A stretch of 64,000 nt of DNA from Streptomyces hoynatensis (GTDB lineage Bacteria > Actinomycetota > Actinomycetes > Streptomycetales > Streptomycetaceae), in contig NZ_RBAL01000016.1 in NCBI RefSeq assembly GCF_003626535.1, positions 89,345 through 153,344 of the forward strand, written 5' to 3'. The notes under the pieces were generated by a model that was not told the DNA's origin, did not search any database, and was given only the letters and a program-made list of their open reading frames with translations. Each line of letters begins with the position of its first letter. Position 1 is the first letter of the stretch. Of the stretch, positions 25,904 to 35,620 are shown piece by piece. Position numbers and translations under genes: made by a program.

Positions 25904-27502
25904 CTAGACCGCCCGGGCCACGCCGCCCTCCCTGCCGTGGGGCCGCTCCCGCCCGGCGGCGAGCTCGGCCAGCCGTTGCAGCACCTCGCGGATCTCGGGC
26001 ACCCCCGCGTACTCCCGGCCGGCGGCGGCGCCGGTCTTGCGCAGCCTGATCATCACCCGCTCCGAGCGCAGCGCCCCGGCCACGTCGAGGGCCTGGTGGG
26101 CGGCGGCGGCGAACGCCTCGGGCTCGTTCTCGAGCAGGTGCACGGTGGACATGCCGATGAGGTTGAGTGCATACGACCGCTGGTGGCCGGCGTCGGGATG
26201 CTCGGCGCGCTCCCGGGCGAAGAGCTCGACCGCGCGCCGCATCAGCGGCCTGGCCTGGGAGATGTAGGCGGGGCTTCGCCCGGCCACGTAGGCGAGGTCG
26301 CGATAGGAGTGGGCGGTCTCGGCGTGCAGCTCCGCCTCGGAGAAGAAGGCGATCCAGTCCGGGTCCTGCTCGCCCGGCTCGATCTCCGCGAAGGTCTCCT
26401 GGGCCATCCGCACCGAGCGGTGGCACCTGCTCGGCTGCCCCTGGCCGGCGTGCGCCCGGGACTCCAGCGCGTAGAGCATCGCCTGGGTGCGCGCGGTGGC
26501 GCACTGCCTGCTGCCGTACTGGGCGAGGTGGATGAGTTCGAGCGCGTCCTCGCTCCGGCCCAGGTGGATCATCTGGCGGCTCATCGACGACAGGATGAAC
26601 GCGCCCAGGGGCCGGTCCCCTGCCTCCTTCGCGGCGTGGAGCGCGAGGACGAAGTACTTCTGGGCGATGGGCTGGAGGCCGACGTCGTAGCTCATCCACC
26701 CGGCCAGCTCCGCCAGTTCGGCCGTGATGCGGAACAGCCTGCGGCGCACCGGCGCCGGGTGCGAGTCCTGGAGCAGGTCGGTGACCTCGTGGAGCTGGCC
26801 GACGACCGCCTTGCGGCGCAGGCCGCCGCCGCTCTGCGCGTCCCAGAGGCGGAACTGCGCGATCGTCGCCTCCAGTTCGGCGAGCTCGACCTCGGAGATG
26901 CGGGTCAGCCGTCGCTGCTGCTCGCCGGCGTGTGCGGCGGCCGGCAGGGCGCCGAGCGTCGCCCCGGGCGCCCCGGCCGGTTCCCCGGCGCCGTCCTGCC
27001 CCTGCGGGCTGGGCGCGAGCCAGCGCTGCATGGGCTCTATGAGGTCGGGGCCCGCCGACATGGTCAGCGAGGTGCCGAGGAAGCCGCGGCGGCCGAGCAT
27101 CAGGTCGCTGCGGGAGAACTCGTTGATCAGCGAGACGGTCTGCGGCCCGGCCCAGGGCAGGTCGACGCCGGAGACGGCCGCGGAGTGGTGGGCCGTGCGC
27201 AGCCCGAGGTCCTCGACGGAGACGACCGTGCCGAAGCGTTCGGAGAACAGTTCGGAGAGGATGCGCGGTATCGGCTCGCGCGGCTGCTCGCCGTCGAGCC
27301 AGCGGCGGACCCGGGAGGTGTCGGTGCTGATGTGGTGGGCGCCCAGCCTGCGGGCGCGGCGGTTCACCTGCCTGGCGAGCTCGCCCTTCGACCACCCACT
27401 GCGCTGGAACCACGACGTCAGCCGTTCGTTCGGCCGCTTGGCGGAGGTCCCGCCGCTGCCGCCTGCGCCCACAGTTACGCCCCCATCCCGGGTCTCCGGC
27501 AT
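25904..27502 (-). CDS. nsdA: NsdA, negative regulator of Streptomyces differentiation
   Basis: In S. coelicolor nsdA disruption raises actinorhodin production and sporulation. The frame here gives 532 residues, slightly long for NsdA. The N-terminal region (NERLTSWFQRSGWSKGELARQV...RVRRWLDGE, about residues 26-75) looks like a helix-turn-helix segment. The C-terminal two thirds is helical and TPR-like, with repeated Ala/Leu/Arg patterns (residues about 210-480). ATG at 27502 or the GTG ten codons in could start it. Transcribed alone, divergent from the primase-like gene. Confidence 0.9.
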   Translation of the reverse strand: MPETRDGGVTVGAGGSGGTSAKRPNERLTSWFQRSGWSKGELARQVNRRARRLGAHHISTDTSRVRRWLDGEQPREPIPRILSELFSERFGTVVSVEDLGLRTAHHSAAVSGVDLPWAGPQTVSLINEFSRSDLMLGRRGFLGTSLTMSAGPDLIEPMQRWLAPSPQGQDGAGEPAGAPGATLGALPAAAHAGEQQRRLTRISEVELAELEATIAQFRLWDAQSGGGLRRKAVVGQLHEVTDLLQDSHPAPVRRRLFRITAELAELAGWMSYDVGLQPIAQKYFVLALHAAKEAGDRPLGAFILSSMSRQMIHLGRSEDALELIHLAQYGSRQCATARTQAMLYALESRAHAGQGQPSRCHRSVRMAQETFAEIEPGEQDPDWIAFFSEAELHAETAHSYRDLAYVAGRSPAYISQARPLMRRAVELFARERAEHPDAGHQRSYALNLIGMSTVHLLENEPEAFAAAAHQALDVAGALRSERVMIRLRKTGAAAGREYAGVPEIREVLQRLAELAAGRERPHGREGGVARAV

Positions 27503-27795
27503 CCTGACGCGCGCCTGCTGACACGGCGTCTACGGATGCACTGAACGTAATCCTACGATCACTGGCGTGGCGAGGGGCGACCGGCAATCGCCACCATTCG
27601 CCACCCCTCTGCCAGAAGCTCATGCCCATCAGGGGCGCTTCACTTGTACGCACGGTGTTCGACGTTGGGCGACGGGAAGCACTCCGGGGGCGCGTACGAG
27701 TGAATGCACTCCCCCGCGTGCTCCCCCCTGCGGGTGAAGTCGCCCCGCGGCCACGGTCGCGTAACCGTCGGCAGAGCGACTCCGTTGGAGAGTGC

Positions 27796-28527
27796 ATGGG
27801 CTTCACGATCGGCGGCTTGCGGGAGATCAGGGAGCTACGCGGGGCGGTGCGCCGCCCCAGGCGCCACGGGCGCGTGCCCGGCGGCACGGCCGTGGCCGCC
27901 TATACGGGGCTGTGGGGCTGGGACGTGGTCCCCGGTGCCCGCGCCCGGCGTGCAACGGCGCACGGAGGGGTGGTCTGTTCCTGCGGGAACGCCTCGTGCG
28001 CCGCCCCCGGGGCGCACCCGCTCGTCCCCGGCCTGAGCATCCCGGCGGGCACCCCGCTCGACGAGGCCATGGAGGCGTGGGCCGCGGCCTGGGCGCGCGG
28101 CCGGGGCGCGACGGTGCTGCTGCCCACCGGCCTGCGCTTCGACGTGATCGAGGTGCCGGAGGCGGCCGGACGGCGGGCGCTGCTCACGCTGGAGCGGATG
28201 GGCCTCCCGCTCGGCCCGGTGGCGCTCGCCCCGCACGGCCGCGCCTGGTTCCTGGTCGCGCCAGGGGCGGCGGCCCGCCTGCCCGAGCTGCTGTACCGCA
28301 CCGGCTGGGACGACACCCGGCTCGACCTGCGGGGCCTCGGCCCCGGGCGGCACATCACGGCCCCGCCCTGCGACCACGGCGGGCGCGGCCAGGTCGGCTG
28401 GCTGCGCCCGCCCGAGGTGGCGACGGCGGCGGACCCGCCGCCGGCGCGGCTGCTGCTGGGGGCGCTCGCCTACGCCACCGCGGGAGTGGCCAGGAGCGAC
28501 CGGGGCGCCGGCCTGCGGGTCAGCTGA
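27796..28527 (+). CDS. Prim-pol-like (bifunctional DNA primase/polymerase N-terminal) protein, probably degenerate
   Basis: The 243-residue product matches the Streptomyces family found at this locus (S. coelicolor SCO5581 region), annotated as a primase/polymerase N-terminal domain. It has the Cys cluster CSCGNASCAAPGAHPL at about residues 58-73 and FDVIEVPEAAGRRALLTLE at about 115-133. The position where archaeo-eukaryotic primases carry a DxD metal site reads DVIEV here, so catalysis is doubtful. ATG at 27796 follows GGAG. Function unknown. Its end overlaps the convergent ftsY by 8 bp. Confidence 0.8.
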   Translation: MGFTIGGLREIRELRGAVRRPRRHGRVPGGTAVAAYTGLWGWDVVPGARARRATAHGGVVCSCGNASCAAPGAHPLVPGLSIPAGTPLDEAMEAWAAAWARGRGATVLLPTGLRFDVIEVPEAAGRRALLTLERMGLPLGPVALAPHGRAWFLVAPGAAARLPELLYRTGWDDTRLDLRGLGPGRHITAPPCDHGGRGQVGWLRPPEVATAADPPPARLLLGALAYATAGVARSDRGAGLRVS

Positions 28528-29713
28528 TCAGGGCGTCGACGAAGGCCTCCGGCTCGAACGGGGCGAGGTCGTCGGCACCCTCCCCCAGGCCGATCAGCTT
28601 GACGGGAACGCCGAGTTCGCGCTGCACCGCGACCACGATGCCGCCCTTGGCGCTGCCGTCCAGCTTGGTCAGGGCGATGCCGGTGATGTCCACGGCCTCG
28701 GCGAACACCCGCGCCTGCACGAGGCCGTTCTGCCCCGTCGTCGCGTCGAGCACCAGCAGGACCTCGTTCACCGGGCCCTGCTTCTCCACGACGCGCTTGA
28801 CCTTGCCGAGCTCGTCCATCAGCCCGGTCTTGGTGTGCAGCCGCCCGGCCGTGTCGACCAGGACGACGTCCGCGGTCTGCGCGATGCCCTCGCGGACCGC
28901 CTCGAAGGCCACCGCGGCCGGGTCGCCGCCCTCGGCCCCGCGCACCGTGCGCGCGCCGACCCGCTCGCCCCAGGTCTGCAGCTGGTCGGCCGCCGCCGCC
29001 CGGAAGGTGTCGGCGGCGCCGAGGACGACGGACTTGCCGTCGGCGACCAGCACCCGGGCGAGCTTCCCCGCGGTGGTGGTCTTGCCGGTGCCGTTGACGC
29101 CGACGACCAGGACCACCGCGGGCCGCTCCTCGCCCTCCGCGGAGACGCCGCCCTCGGTGTGGACCACGCGGTCCAGGTCGGTGCCCACCAGGGTGAGCAA
29201 CTCCTCGCGCAGCAGCGCCCGCAGGCCCTCCGGGGTCCTGGTGCCGAGCACCCTGACCCGTTCGCGCAGCCGCTCCACCAGCTCCTGGGTGGGGCCGACG
29301 CCGACGTCCGCGGTCAGCAGGGTGTCCTCGATCTCCTCCCAGGTGTCCTCGTCGAGGTGCTCGCGGGAGAGCAGGTTCAGCAGCCCCTTGCCCAGGGTGT
29401 TCTGCGAGCGGGCGAGCCGGGAGCGCAGCCTGACCAGGCGCCCCGCGGTCGGCTCCGGCACCTCCACCGGCCTGGTCCCGGTGCCGAGCAGGTCGGGCGC
29501 CGTGGGCGGCAGGGTCACGTCCTCGATGGTGCGGCGCTCCTCCTCGACGGTCACGTCGGGGTCCTCGCCCACGCCCGGCTCGCGGCGCGGCGGCGGGGCC
29601 GTGCCGTCCTTCTCCCGGGGGGGCGCCGGATTCCGGCGGCGCGCGATGACCAGTCCGCTGCCCGCGGCGACGGCGACCACGGCGATGACTACGACGAGGA
29701 TGAGGATGTCCAT
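28520..29713 (-). CDS. ftsY: Signal recognition particle receptor FtsY
   Basis: Membrane receptor for the SRP-ribosome complex. The 397-residue product starts with a hydrophobic anchor (DILILVVVIAVVAVAAGSGL, residues 2-21), an acidic/Pro linker to about 90, then the NG domain: P-loop GVNGTGKTTTAGKL near 204-217, DTAGRLHTKTGLMDEL near 287-302 and TKLDGSAKGGIVV near 349-361. The N-terminal membrane helix is typical for actinobacteria. Stop codons of ftsY and the primase-like gene overlap tail to tail. Confidence 0.97.
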   Translation of the reverse strand: MDILILVVVIAVVAVAAGSGLVIARRRNPAPPREKDGTAPPPRREPGVGEDPDVTVEEERRTIEDVTLPPTAPDLLGTGTRPVEVPEPTAGRLVRLRSRLARSQNTLGKGLLNLLSREHLDEDTWEEIEDTLLTADVGVGPTQELVERLRERVRVLGTRTPEGLRALLREELLTLVGTDLDRVVHTEGGVSAEGEERPAVVLVVGVNGTGKTTTAGKLARVLVADGKSVVLGAADTFRAAAADQLQTWGERVGARTVRGAEGGDPAAVAFEAVREGIAQTADVVLVDTAGRLHTKTGLMDELGKVKRVVEKQGPVNEVLLVLDATTGQNGLVQARVFAEAVDITGIALTKLDGSAKGGIVVAVQRELGVPVKLIGLGEGADDLAPFEPEAFVDALIS

Positions 29714-29836
29714 CGGTTCCCTTGGTGGTGCCTGGAGTGGGCCCTTGAGGGCACGGAGATGGCCACAAGTATCACCGACGCGCCGCGGGAGCGCTGCCCC
29801 CGGCCGGGGACCGCGCTCCCGAAGGCGGGGCCGGGC

Positions 29837-31261
29837 TCAGCCCATCTCCTCCAGCTTCTTGCCCTTGGTCTCCCGGACGCAGAGGAGCACGAACGGGATG
29901 GAGACCAGGGCGAAGCAGGTGTAGATCACGTAGGCGCCGGAGAGGTTCCAGTCCGACAGGGTCGGGAAGCTCTGGCTGACCGCCCAGTTCGCCACCCACT
30001 GCGCGCAGGCGCCGAGGCCCAGGGCGGCGGCGCGGATGCGGTCGGGGAACATCTCGCCCAGGAGGACCCAGACCACCACGCCCCAGGAGAGGGCGAAGAA
30101 GAGCACGAAGCCGTGCGCGCCGATCAGCGCGACCGCGCCCTGCGCGTCCGGCAGCCTGATGTCGTCGCCCGAGCCCTCCTTGGCGGAGAAGGCCCAGGCG
30201 GTCAGCCCGAGCGTGAGCGCCATGCCGGCCGAGCCGATCAGCGCGAGCGGCTTGCGGCCGATGCGGTCGACGAACAGCATCGCGATCACCGTGCCGACGA
30301 TGTTGATGATCGAGGTGGTGAAGGAGTAGAAGAACGAGCTCTCCGGGTCGACGCCGACGGACTGCCACAGCGAGTTCGAGTAGTAGAAGATCACGTTGAT
30401 GCCGACCAGCTGCTGGAGCACCGACAGGCCGATGCCGACCCAGACGATGGGCAGGAGACCGGCCCTGCCGCCGATCAGGTCGCGCCAGGTGGACCGGTGC
30501 TCGGTGCGCAGGTGGTGCTCGATCTCGGCGACCCTGGCGTCCAGGTCCACGCCCTCGGGCTCCACCCCGGCCAGCACCCGACGGGCCCCGGCCCTGTCCC
30601 CCGAGGCGACCAGGTAACGGGGGGACTCGGGGATGCCGAGGGTCATCATCGCGTAGACGAGGGCGGGCACGGCGGCCACGCCGAGCATGACCTGCCAGGC
30701 CTCCAGGCCGAGCAGCGAGCCGCGCTGGTCGCCGTCGGCCAGGTTGACCAGCGCCCAGTTGACCAGCTGCGAGACGGCGATGCCCAGCACGATCGCGGCC
30801 TGCTGGAAGGAGCCGAGCCGCCCGCGGTACTCGGGCGGGGAGACCTCGGCGATGTAGGCGGGGGCGATCACCGAGGCCATGCCGATGCCGACGCCGCCGA
30901 GCGTCCGCCAGAGGGCCAGGTCCCACAGCGCGAACGGCAGCATCGACCCGATCGCGCTGACGAGGAAGAGCGCCGCGGCGAGCTGCATCACTCGGATGCG
31001 GCCGATCCGGTCGGCCAGCCGGCCGGCGATCACCGCCCCGAGCGCGGCGCCCAGCAGGGCGATGGCCACGACCGTGCCCAGGCGCCCGGAGGAGACGTCG
31101 AACCTGCCGCGGATGCCCTCCACCGCGCCGTTGATCACGGAGCTGTCGTAACCGAACAGGAAGCCGCCGAGGGCGGCGGTGGCCGCGATGAAGACCACGT
31201 GCGGCAGGTGCGACGGGTGGCCGGGCCCCGCCTCGGGACGGGTCTTCGGTAGCAAGCTCAC
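29837..31261 (-). CDS. glcP: Major-facilitator sugar transporter, GlcP-type glucose permease
   Basis: A 474-residue protein with 12 predicted membrane helices and sugar-porter motifs: GGFLFGYDSSVINGA near 32-46, GRLADRIGRIRV near 80, PESPRYLV near 214, GINVIFYYSNSLW near 293 and a C-terminal RETKGKKLEEM. Position next to smc and length match S. coelicolor GlcP1 (SCO5578), the proton-coupled glucose permease. The GTG start at 31261 is preceded by AGGAGGTGG, a near-perfect Shine-Dalgarno. Specificity for glucose is inferred from locus and family. Confidence 0.9.
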   Translation of the reverse strand: MSLLPKTRPEAGPGHPSHLPHVVFIAATAALGGFLFGYDSSVINGAVEGIRGRFDVSSGRLGTVVAIALLGAALGAVIAGRLADRIGRIRVMQLAAALFLVSAIGSMLPFALWDLALWRTLGGVGIGMASVIAPAYIAEVSPPEYRGRLGSFQQAAIVLGIAVSQLVNWALVNLADGDQRGSLLGLEAWQVMLGVAAVPALVYAMMTLGIPESPRYLVASGDRAGARRVLAGVEPEGVDLDARVAEIEHHLRTEHRSTWRDLIGGRAGLLPIVWVGIGLSVLQQLVGINVIFYYSNSLWQSVGVDPESSFFYSFTTSIINIVGTVIAMLFVDRIGRKPLALIGSAGMALTLGLTAWAFSAKEGSGDDIRLPDAQGAVALIGAHGFVLFFALSWGVVVWVLLGEMFPDRIRAAALGLGACAQWVANWAVSQSFPTLSDWNLSGAYVIYTCFALVSIPFVLLCVRETKGKKLEEMG

Positions 31262-31501
31262 GATCCACCTCCTGCGGTCGGCGACACGGCCGGCGACCCC
31301 GCGGCCGAAACGCCCGGAGAGTCGCCTGTTGAACGTGTGACCAGCCTAAGCGAGGTTATGCCCCATTCCTCCCGCGGAGATTGACCGGTTAACTTCCGTT
31401 TTGCCCGCAATCCGGCCCCGACTCCCCGGCGCGCGGTGCGGCCGCCGGGCGCCCCCGGAGACGTCCCCGGCCCGGCCCGGAGGGCGCCGGGGTGAGATCC
31501 G

Positions 31502-34500
31502 TCACGAGGCGAGCCGCTGGCTGATCACCTTCGAGACGCCGTCGCCCTGCATCGAGACGCCGTACAGCGCGTCGGCGACCTCCATCGTGCGCTTCTGGTG
31601 CGTGATCACGATCAGCTGGGAGCTGCCCTTCAGCTCCTCCATGATCCGGATCAGCCGCTGCAGGTTGGTGTCGTCGAGGGCGGCCTCCACCTCGTCCATC
31701 ACGTAGAACGGGCTCGGCCGCGCCTTGAAGATCGACACCAGCAGGGCCACCGCGGTCAGCGACCGCTCGCCCCCGGACAGCAGCGAGAGCCGCTTGACCT
31801 TCTTGCCCGGCGGCCTGGCCTCGACCTCCACGCCGGTGGTCAGCATGTCGGTGGGATCGGTCAGCAGCAGCCGTCCCTCGCCGCCGGGGAAGAGCCGGGA
31901 GAAGACGCCCTCGAACTCGCGCGCCGTGTCGTGGTAGGCGGCCGTGAAGACCTGCTCCACCCGCTCGTCCACCTCCTTGACGACCTGGAGGAGGTCGGCC
32001 CTGGTCTTCTTCAGGTCGGCGAGCTGCTCGCTGAGGAACTGGTGGCGCTCCTCGAGCGCCGCGAACTCCTCGAGCGCCAGCGGGTTCACCTTGCCGAGCT
32101 GCCGGTAGGCACGCTCCGCCGCCTTCAGCCGCTTCTCCTGCTCGGCGCGGACGTAGGGCCGCGGCCGGTTGCGCGGGTCCTCCGGGTCCTCGGGCAGTTC
32201 CTCGCCCTCGGCGGGCGGCGAGGGCGGCACCGGCTGATCGGGGCCGTACTCGCGGACCAGCACCGCGGGCTCCACGCCGAGTTCCTCCAGGGCCCGCGCC
32301 TCCAGCTGCTCGATCCGCAGCCGCTTCTCGGCGCCGAGCACCTCGCCGCGGTGCACCGAGTCGGTGAGCTTGTCGAGCTCCTCCTTCAGCTCCCGGCTCG
32401 CCGCCCGCTCGGCAGCCAGCGCCTGCTCGCGCTCCGCCCTGGCGCGTTCCGCGGCCTCCCGCTCGGCCCGCGCGCGCCCCAGCGACTCCTCCACGTGCGC
32501 GAGCAGCTGCCGTGCGCCATCCGCCACCGCCCCCGCAACCTGCGCTTCGTAGCGCATCCTGGCGCGTCGCCGCTCGGCGCGCGCCCGCGCCTCGCGCTCC
32601 GCGCGCGCCGCGCGGTCCAGCGAGTCCGCCCGGCCGGCGAGCCCCTTGACCCGCTCCTCGTGGGTGCGGACCTGGAGCCTGGCCTCCATCTCGGTCTGCC
32701 GCGCGTTGGCCCCGTCGGCGGCGAGCCGGTCGCGGACGGCGGTGTCCGGCTCCTCCTCCGCGTCGGCCGCCTCCTCGGCCACGGCGAGCCGCTCCGCCAG
32801 CTCCTCGGCCTGCTCGACGGCCCTGGCCAGCTCCTCCTCCGCCCTGAGGACCGCCGCCTGGGCGCGCTCCGCCTCCCCCGCCGCGGCCCTGGCCTGCCCG
32901 CTCAGCCGGCCGAGGTCCTGGGCCACCTTGGCCTTCTCGCGCTCGGCCGCGCTGCGCCGCCGGCCCAGCTCCTCGACCAGGGCCGCGCACTCCCGGCGCC
33001 GCACCTTCGCCCGCTCGGCCTCCTCGGCGAGGGCGGCGCAGCGCTCGGTCAGCTCCGCCAGCTCGGCGGCCGCCTGGTCGACGGCGGCCTGCACCTCGAG
33101 CAGGCTGGGCGCCCCGGCGGAGCCGCCGTGCGCCAGATGCCGCGAGAGCACGTCACCCTCGGCGGTCACGGCGGTCAGCCCGGGGTGCGCGGCGATCAGC
33201 TCCCCGGCCTCCTCCAGCGTTCCCACCACCCGCACATCCCGCAGCAGCCGGCGCACCGCGGGCAGCAACTCCGGTGGCCCGTCGACCAGTTCGGCCGCGG
33301 CCCGCGCCCTGTCCGCCGCCGGAAGCCCCGCCTTGCGCGCGGCGGCCCCCGGCGCGAAGGCGGCCTCTGGCTGCGGCTCGGGGGCGGCGGCCCCGGCGGG
33401 GGCCGAAGGCCCCCCGCCCTCCGCCGGGGACCCGTCCTCCGCGGGCGGCCTGGGCGCCGGCAGGGCCTCGGGCTGAGCCAGCAGGAGCGCGGCCCGGCCG
33501 GCGTCGTTCTTGCGCAGCAGGCGCAGCGCCTCCGCGGCGGTCGCCGGGCCGTCCACGGCCACGGCGTCCGCCGCGACCCCCAGGGCGGCGGCCACCGCCA
33601 CCTCGTGGCCCACGGCCACGGTCAGCAGCTCCGCCGCCGGGCCGAGCAGGCCGGTGAGCCGGCCGGAGGCGGCGAGCAGGGCGCCGGTGCCGTCCTTGCG
33701 GCGCAGCCCGAGCGCCAGCGCGTCGTGGCGGGCGGAGACCGCGGCCCGCTCCCGCTCCGCCGCGGTGGCCGCCTCGCGCGCCGCGCTCTGGGCGCTCTCC
33801 GCCTCGGCGAGCGCGCGCCGCGCCGCCTCGTGCTCGGCGGCGAGCTGCGAGTCGTCCTCGTCCAGGCCCTCCACCTCGGCGCGCAGCTCCTCGTACTCGC
33901 GCGCGGCCGAGGCGGCGCGCTCCTGCGCCTCGTCCCGCGCGGTGCCGAGCCGGTCGATCTGGGACTGGGCCGAGGCGGCCCGGCTGCGCGCGGCGTTGGC
34001 CTGCCCGTGCAGCCGGGCGAGGCCCTCACGGCGGTCGGCGAGCGCCCGGGCCGCGTCCTTCAGCCTGCGCTCCTCCTCGGCGAGCCGCCGCTCCAGCTCG
34101 GCGCGGTGCGCCACGGTGTCGTCCAGGGCGCGGGAGGCCGCCTCCAGGGCGGCGGTCAACTCCGCCTCCTGCTCCCTGATCCTGGCCGCCTCCCGCTCCA
34201 TGTCCTCCGGGTCCCGCCCCCGCCGCTCCTCGGGCACGGCGGCGGTCGCGCTGGTGACGCGGGCGTCCGCGAGGCTCACGGTGCCGCGCACCCGCTCGGC
34301 GAGTTGCGAGAGCTCGTGCCACACACCCCGGGCGCGCTCCACGCGCGGGGCAAGCGTCCGCACCTCCTGATCGAGCTCCGACTCCCGGCGCGAAGCCTCC
34401 TTCAGGCGCTGTTCGGCGGCCTCCTTGCGCTCCCTCAGCGCCGTCTCGTCGGCGAGCTCGGCACGCAGCGCGGCCCGCTGGGTGACCAGGTCGTCGGCGA

Positions 34501-35188
34501 GCAGGCGCAGCCTGGCGTCCCGCAGGTCGGCCTGGATGACGGCGGCCCGCCTGGCCACCGCGGCCTGCCGGCCGAGCGGCTTGAGCTGACGGCGCAGCTC
34601 GTCGGTCAGGTCCTGCACCCGCGCCAGATTGGCCTGCATCGCGTCCAGCTTCCGCAGCGCCTTCTCCTTGCGCTTGCGGTGCTTGAGAACCCCGGCGGCC
34701 TCCTCGATGAACGCCCGGCGCCCCGTGGGATCGGCGTGCAGCACCGAGTCGAGCTGCCCCTGCCCGACGATGACGTGCATCTCGCGCCCGATGCCCGAGT
34801 CGGAAAGCAGGTCCTGGATGTCGAGCAGCCGGCAGGTGTCGCCATTGATCTGGTACTCGCTGCCCCCGTTGCGGAACATGATCCGCGTGATGGTGACCTC
34901 GGTGTATTCGATCGGCAGCGCGCCATCGGAATTGTCGATGGTCAGGGAGACTTCGGCCCGGCCGAGCGGGGGGCGCCCGGTGGTGCCGGCGAAGATGACG
35001 TCCTCCATCTTGCCGCCGCGCAGCGACTTGGCGCCCTGCTCCCCCATCACCCAGGAGAGCGCGTCCACCACATTGGACTTACCCGACCCGTTGGGCCCCA
35101 CGACGCAGGTGATGCCGGGTTCGAAGCGCAACGTCGTGGCGGAGGCGAACGACTTGAATCCGCGCAGGGTCAGGGTCTTGAGGTGCAC
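31502..35188 (-). CDS. smc: Chromosome segregation protein SMC
   Basis: Condensin ATPase that organises and segregates chromosomes, important in Streptomyces sporulation. The 1228-residue product has Walker A GPNGSGKSNVVDAL near residue 32, a long coiled coil, a hinge around 520-680, the returning coiled coil, the ABC signature LSGGERSLTAVALL near 1130 and Walker B FYVMDEVEAALDD near 1160. A Pro/Ala/Glu-rich insertion lies in the hinge region (about 578-622) and a Pro/Glu-rich one near 985-1015. Its C-terminal residues resemble other Streptomyces SMCs. ATG start at 35188. Confidence 0.97.
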   Translation of the reverse strand: MHLKTLTLRGFKSFASATTLRFEPGITCVVGPNGSGKSNVVDALSWVMGEQGAKSLRGGKMEDVIFAGTTGRPPLGRAEVSLTIDNSDGALPIEYTEVTITRIMFRNGGSEYQINGDTCRLLDIQDLLSDSGIGREMHVIVGQGQLDSVLHADPTGRRAFIEEAAGVLKHRKRKEKALRKLDAMQANLARVQDLTDELRRQLKPLGRQAAVARRAAVIQADLRDARLRLLADDLVTQRAALRAELADETALRERKEAAEQRLKEASRRESELDQEVRTLAPRVERARGVWHELSQLAERVRGTVSLADARVTSATAAVPEERRGRDPEDMEREAARIREQEAELTAALEAASRALDDTVAHRAELERRLAEEERRLKDAARALADRREGLARLHGQANAARSRAASAQSQIDRLGTARDEAQERAASAAREYEELRAEVEGLDEDDSQLAAEHEAARRALAEAESAQSAAREAATAAERERAAVSARHDALALGLRRKDGTGALLAASGRLTGLLGPAAELLTVAVGHEVAVAAALGVAADAVAVDGPATAAEALRLLRKNDAGRAALLLAQPEALPAPRPPAEDGSPAEGGGPSAPAGAAAPEPQPEAAFAPGAAARKAGLPAADRARAAAELVDGPPELLPAVRRLLRDVRVVGTLEEAGELIAAHPGLTAVTAEGDVLSRHLAHGGSAGAPSLLEVQAAVDQAAAELAELTERCAALAEEAERAKVRRRECAALVEELGRRRSAAEREKAKVAQDLGRLSGQARAAAGEAERAQAAVLRAEEELARAVEQAEELAERLAVAEEAADAEEEPDTAVRDRLAADGANARQTEMEARLQVRTHEERVKGLAGRADSLDRAARAEREARARAERRRARMRYEAQVAGAVADGARQLLAHVEESLGRARAEREAAERARAEREQALAAERAASRELKEELDKLTDSVHRGEVLGAEKRLRIEQLEARALEELGVEPAVLVREYGPDQPVPPSPPAEGEELPEDPEDPRNRPRPYVRAEQEKRLKAAERAYRQLGKVNPLALEEFAALEERHQFLSEQLADLKKTRADLLQVVKEVDERVEQVFTAAYHDTAREFEGVFSRLFPGGEGRLLLTDPTDMLTTGVEVEARPPGKKVKRLSLLSGGERSLTAVALLVSIFKARPSPFYVMDEVEAALDDTNLQRLIRIMEELKGSSQLIVITHQKRTMEVADALYGVSMQGDGVSKVISQRLAS

Positions 35189-35342
35189 GCCGTCGGACTT
35201 TACCCGCCGTTGTTCTCAGATTCGCCGTTTCGGGGGACGGGATGCAGGGCACATCAGTCAGTAAGCCAGACAGTGAACGAAAAACGATGCACATGCCGAG
35301 CATGGGTTGAGCAGGGGTCGTGCGGGTGCCGCACACATGACG

Positions 35343-35364
35343 GAGGGACGCCGAAGCGTCCCTC
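35343..35364 (-). terminator. TTCG-loop hairpin after the 68-residue coiled-coil gene
   Basis: Perfect 9-bp stem GAGGGACGC/GCGTCCCTC with a TTCG tetraloop on the minus strand, 50 nt after the stop at 35414. No T-tract follows, but the tetraloop stem is typical of Streptomyces terminators. It would separate this gene from smc. Confidence 0.7.
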
Positions 35365-35413
35365 GCATTTATCCACTAGAGGCAGCCTTCGCGGCCTGCT
35401 CTCGCCTTTGAGA

Positions 35414-35620
35414 TCAGGTCAGGGCCGGCTGCGCCTTGGGCATGTCGATGCTTTCGAGCACCGAGTCGCCGTGCCGGGCGGCGGCGGCCAGCGCGTCGTT
35501 CTCCGCCTGAACCCGGAGGAGCTGCGTCTCCAGGTCCTGTACGCGCTGCTGGAGCCGTCGCATCTCGGCGAGGACACGGGGGTCGAAGCCGCCGACGTGA
35601 CCGAGAAGCGCCTTTGCCAT
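35414..35620 (-). CDS. Small conserved coiled-coil protein of unknown function
   Basis: A 68-residue protein starting MAKALLGHVGGFDPRVLAEM, with a predicted coiled coil at about 15-50 (heptad-like RRLQQRVQDLETQLLRVQAE) and a short acidic end. It resembles a small protein I recall conserved beside smc in streptomycetes. ATG at 35620 is preferred because the peptide upstream in the 124-residue frame has no conserved character. No function is assigned. It is monocistronic, with a hairpin 50 nt downstream. Confidence 0.82.
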   Translation of the reverse strand: MAKALLGHVGGFDPRVLAEMRRLQQRVQDLETQLLRVQAENDALAAAARHGDSVLESIDMPKAQPALT

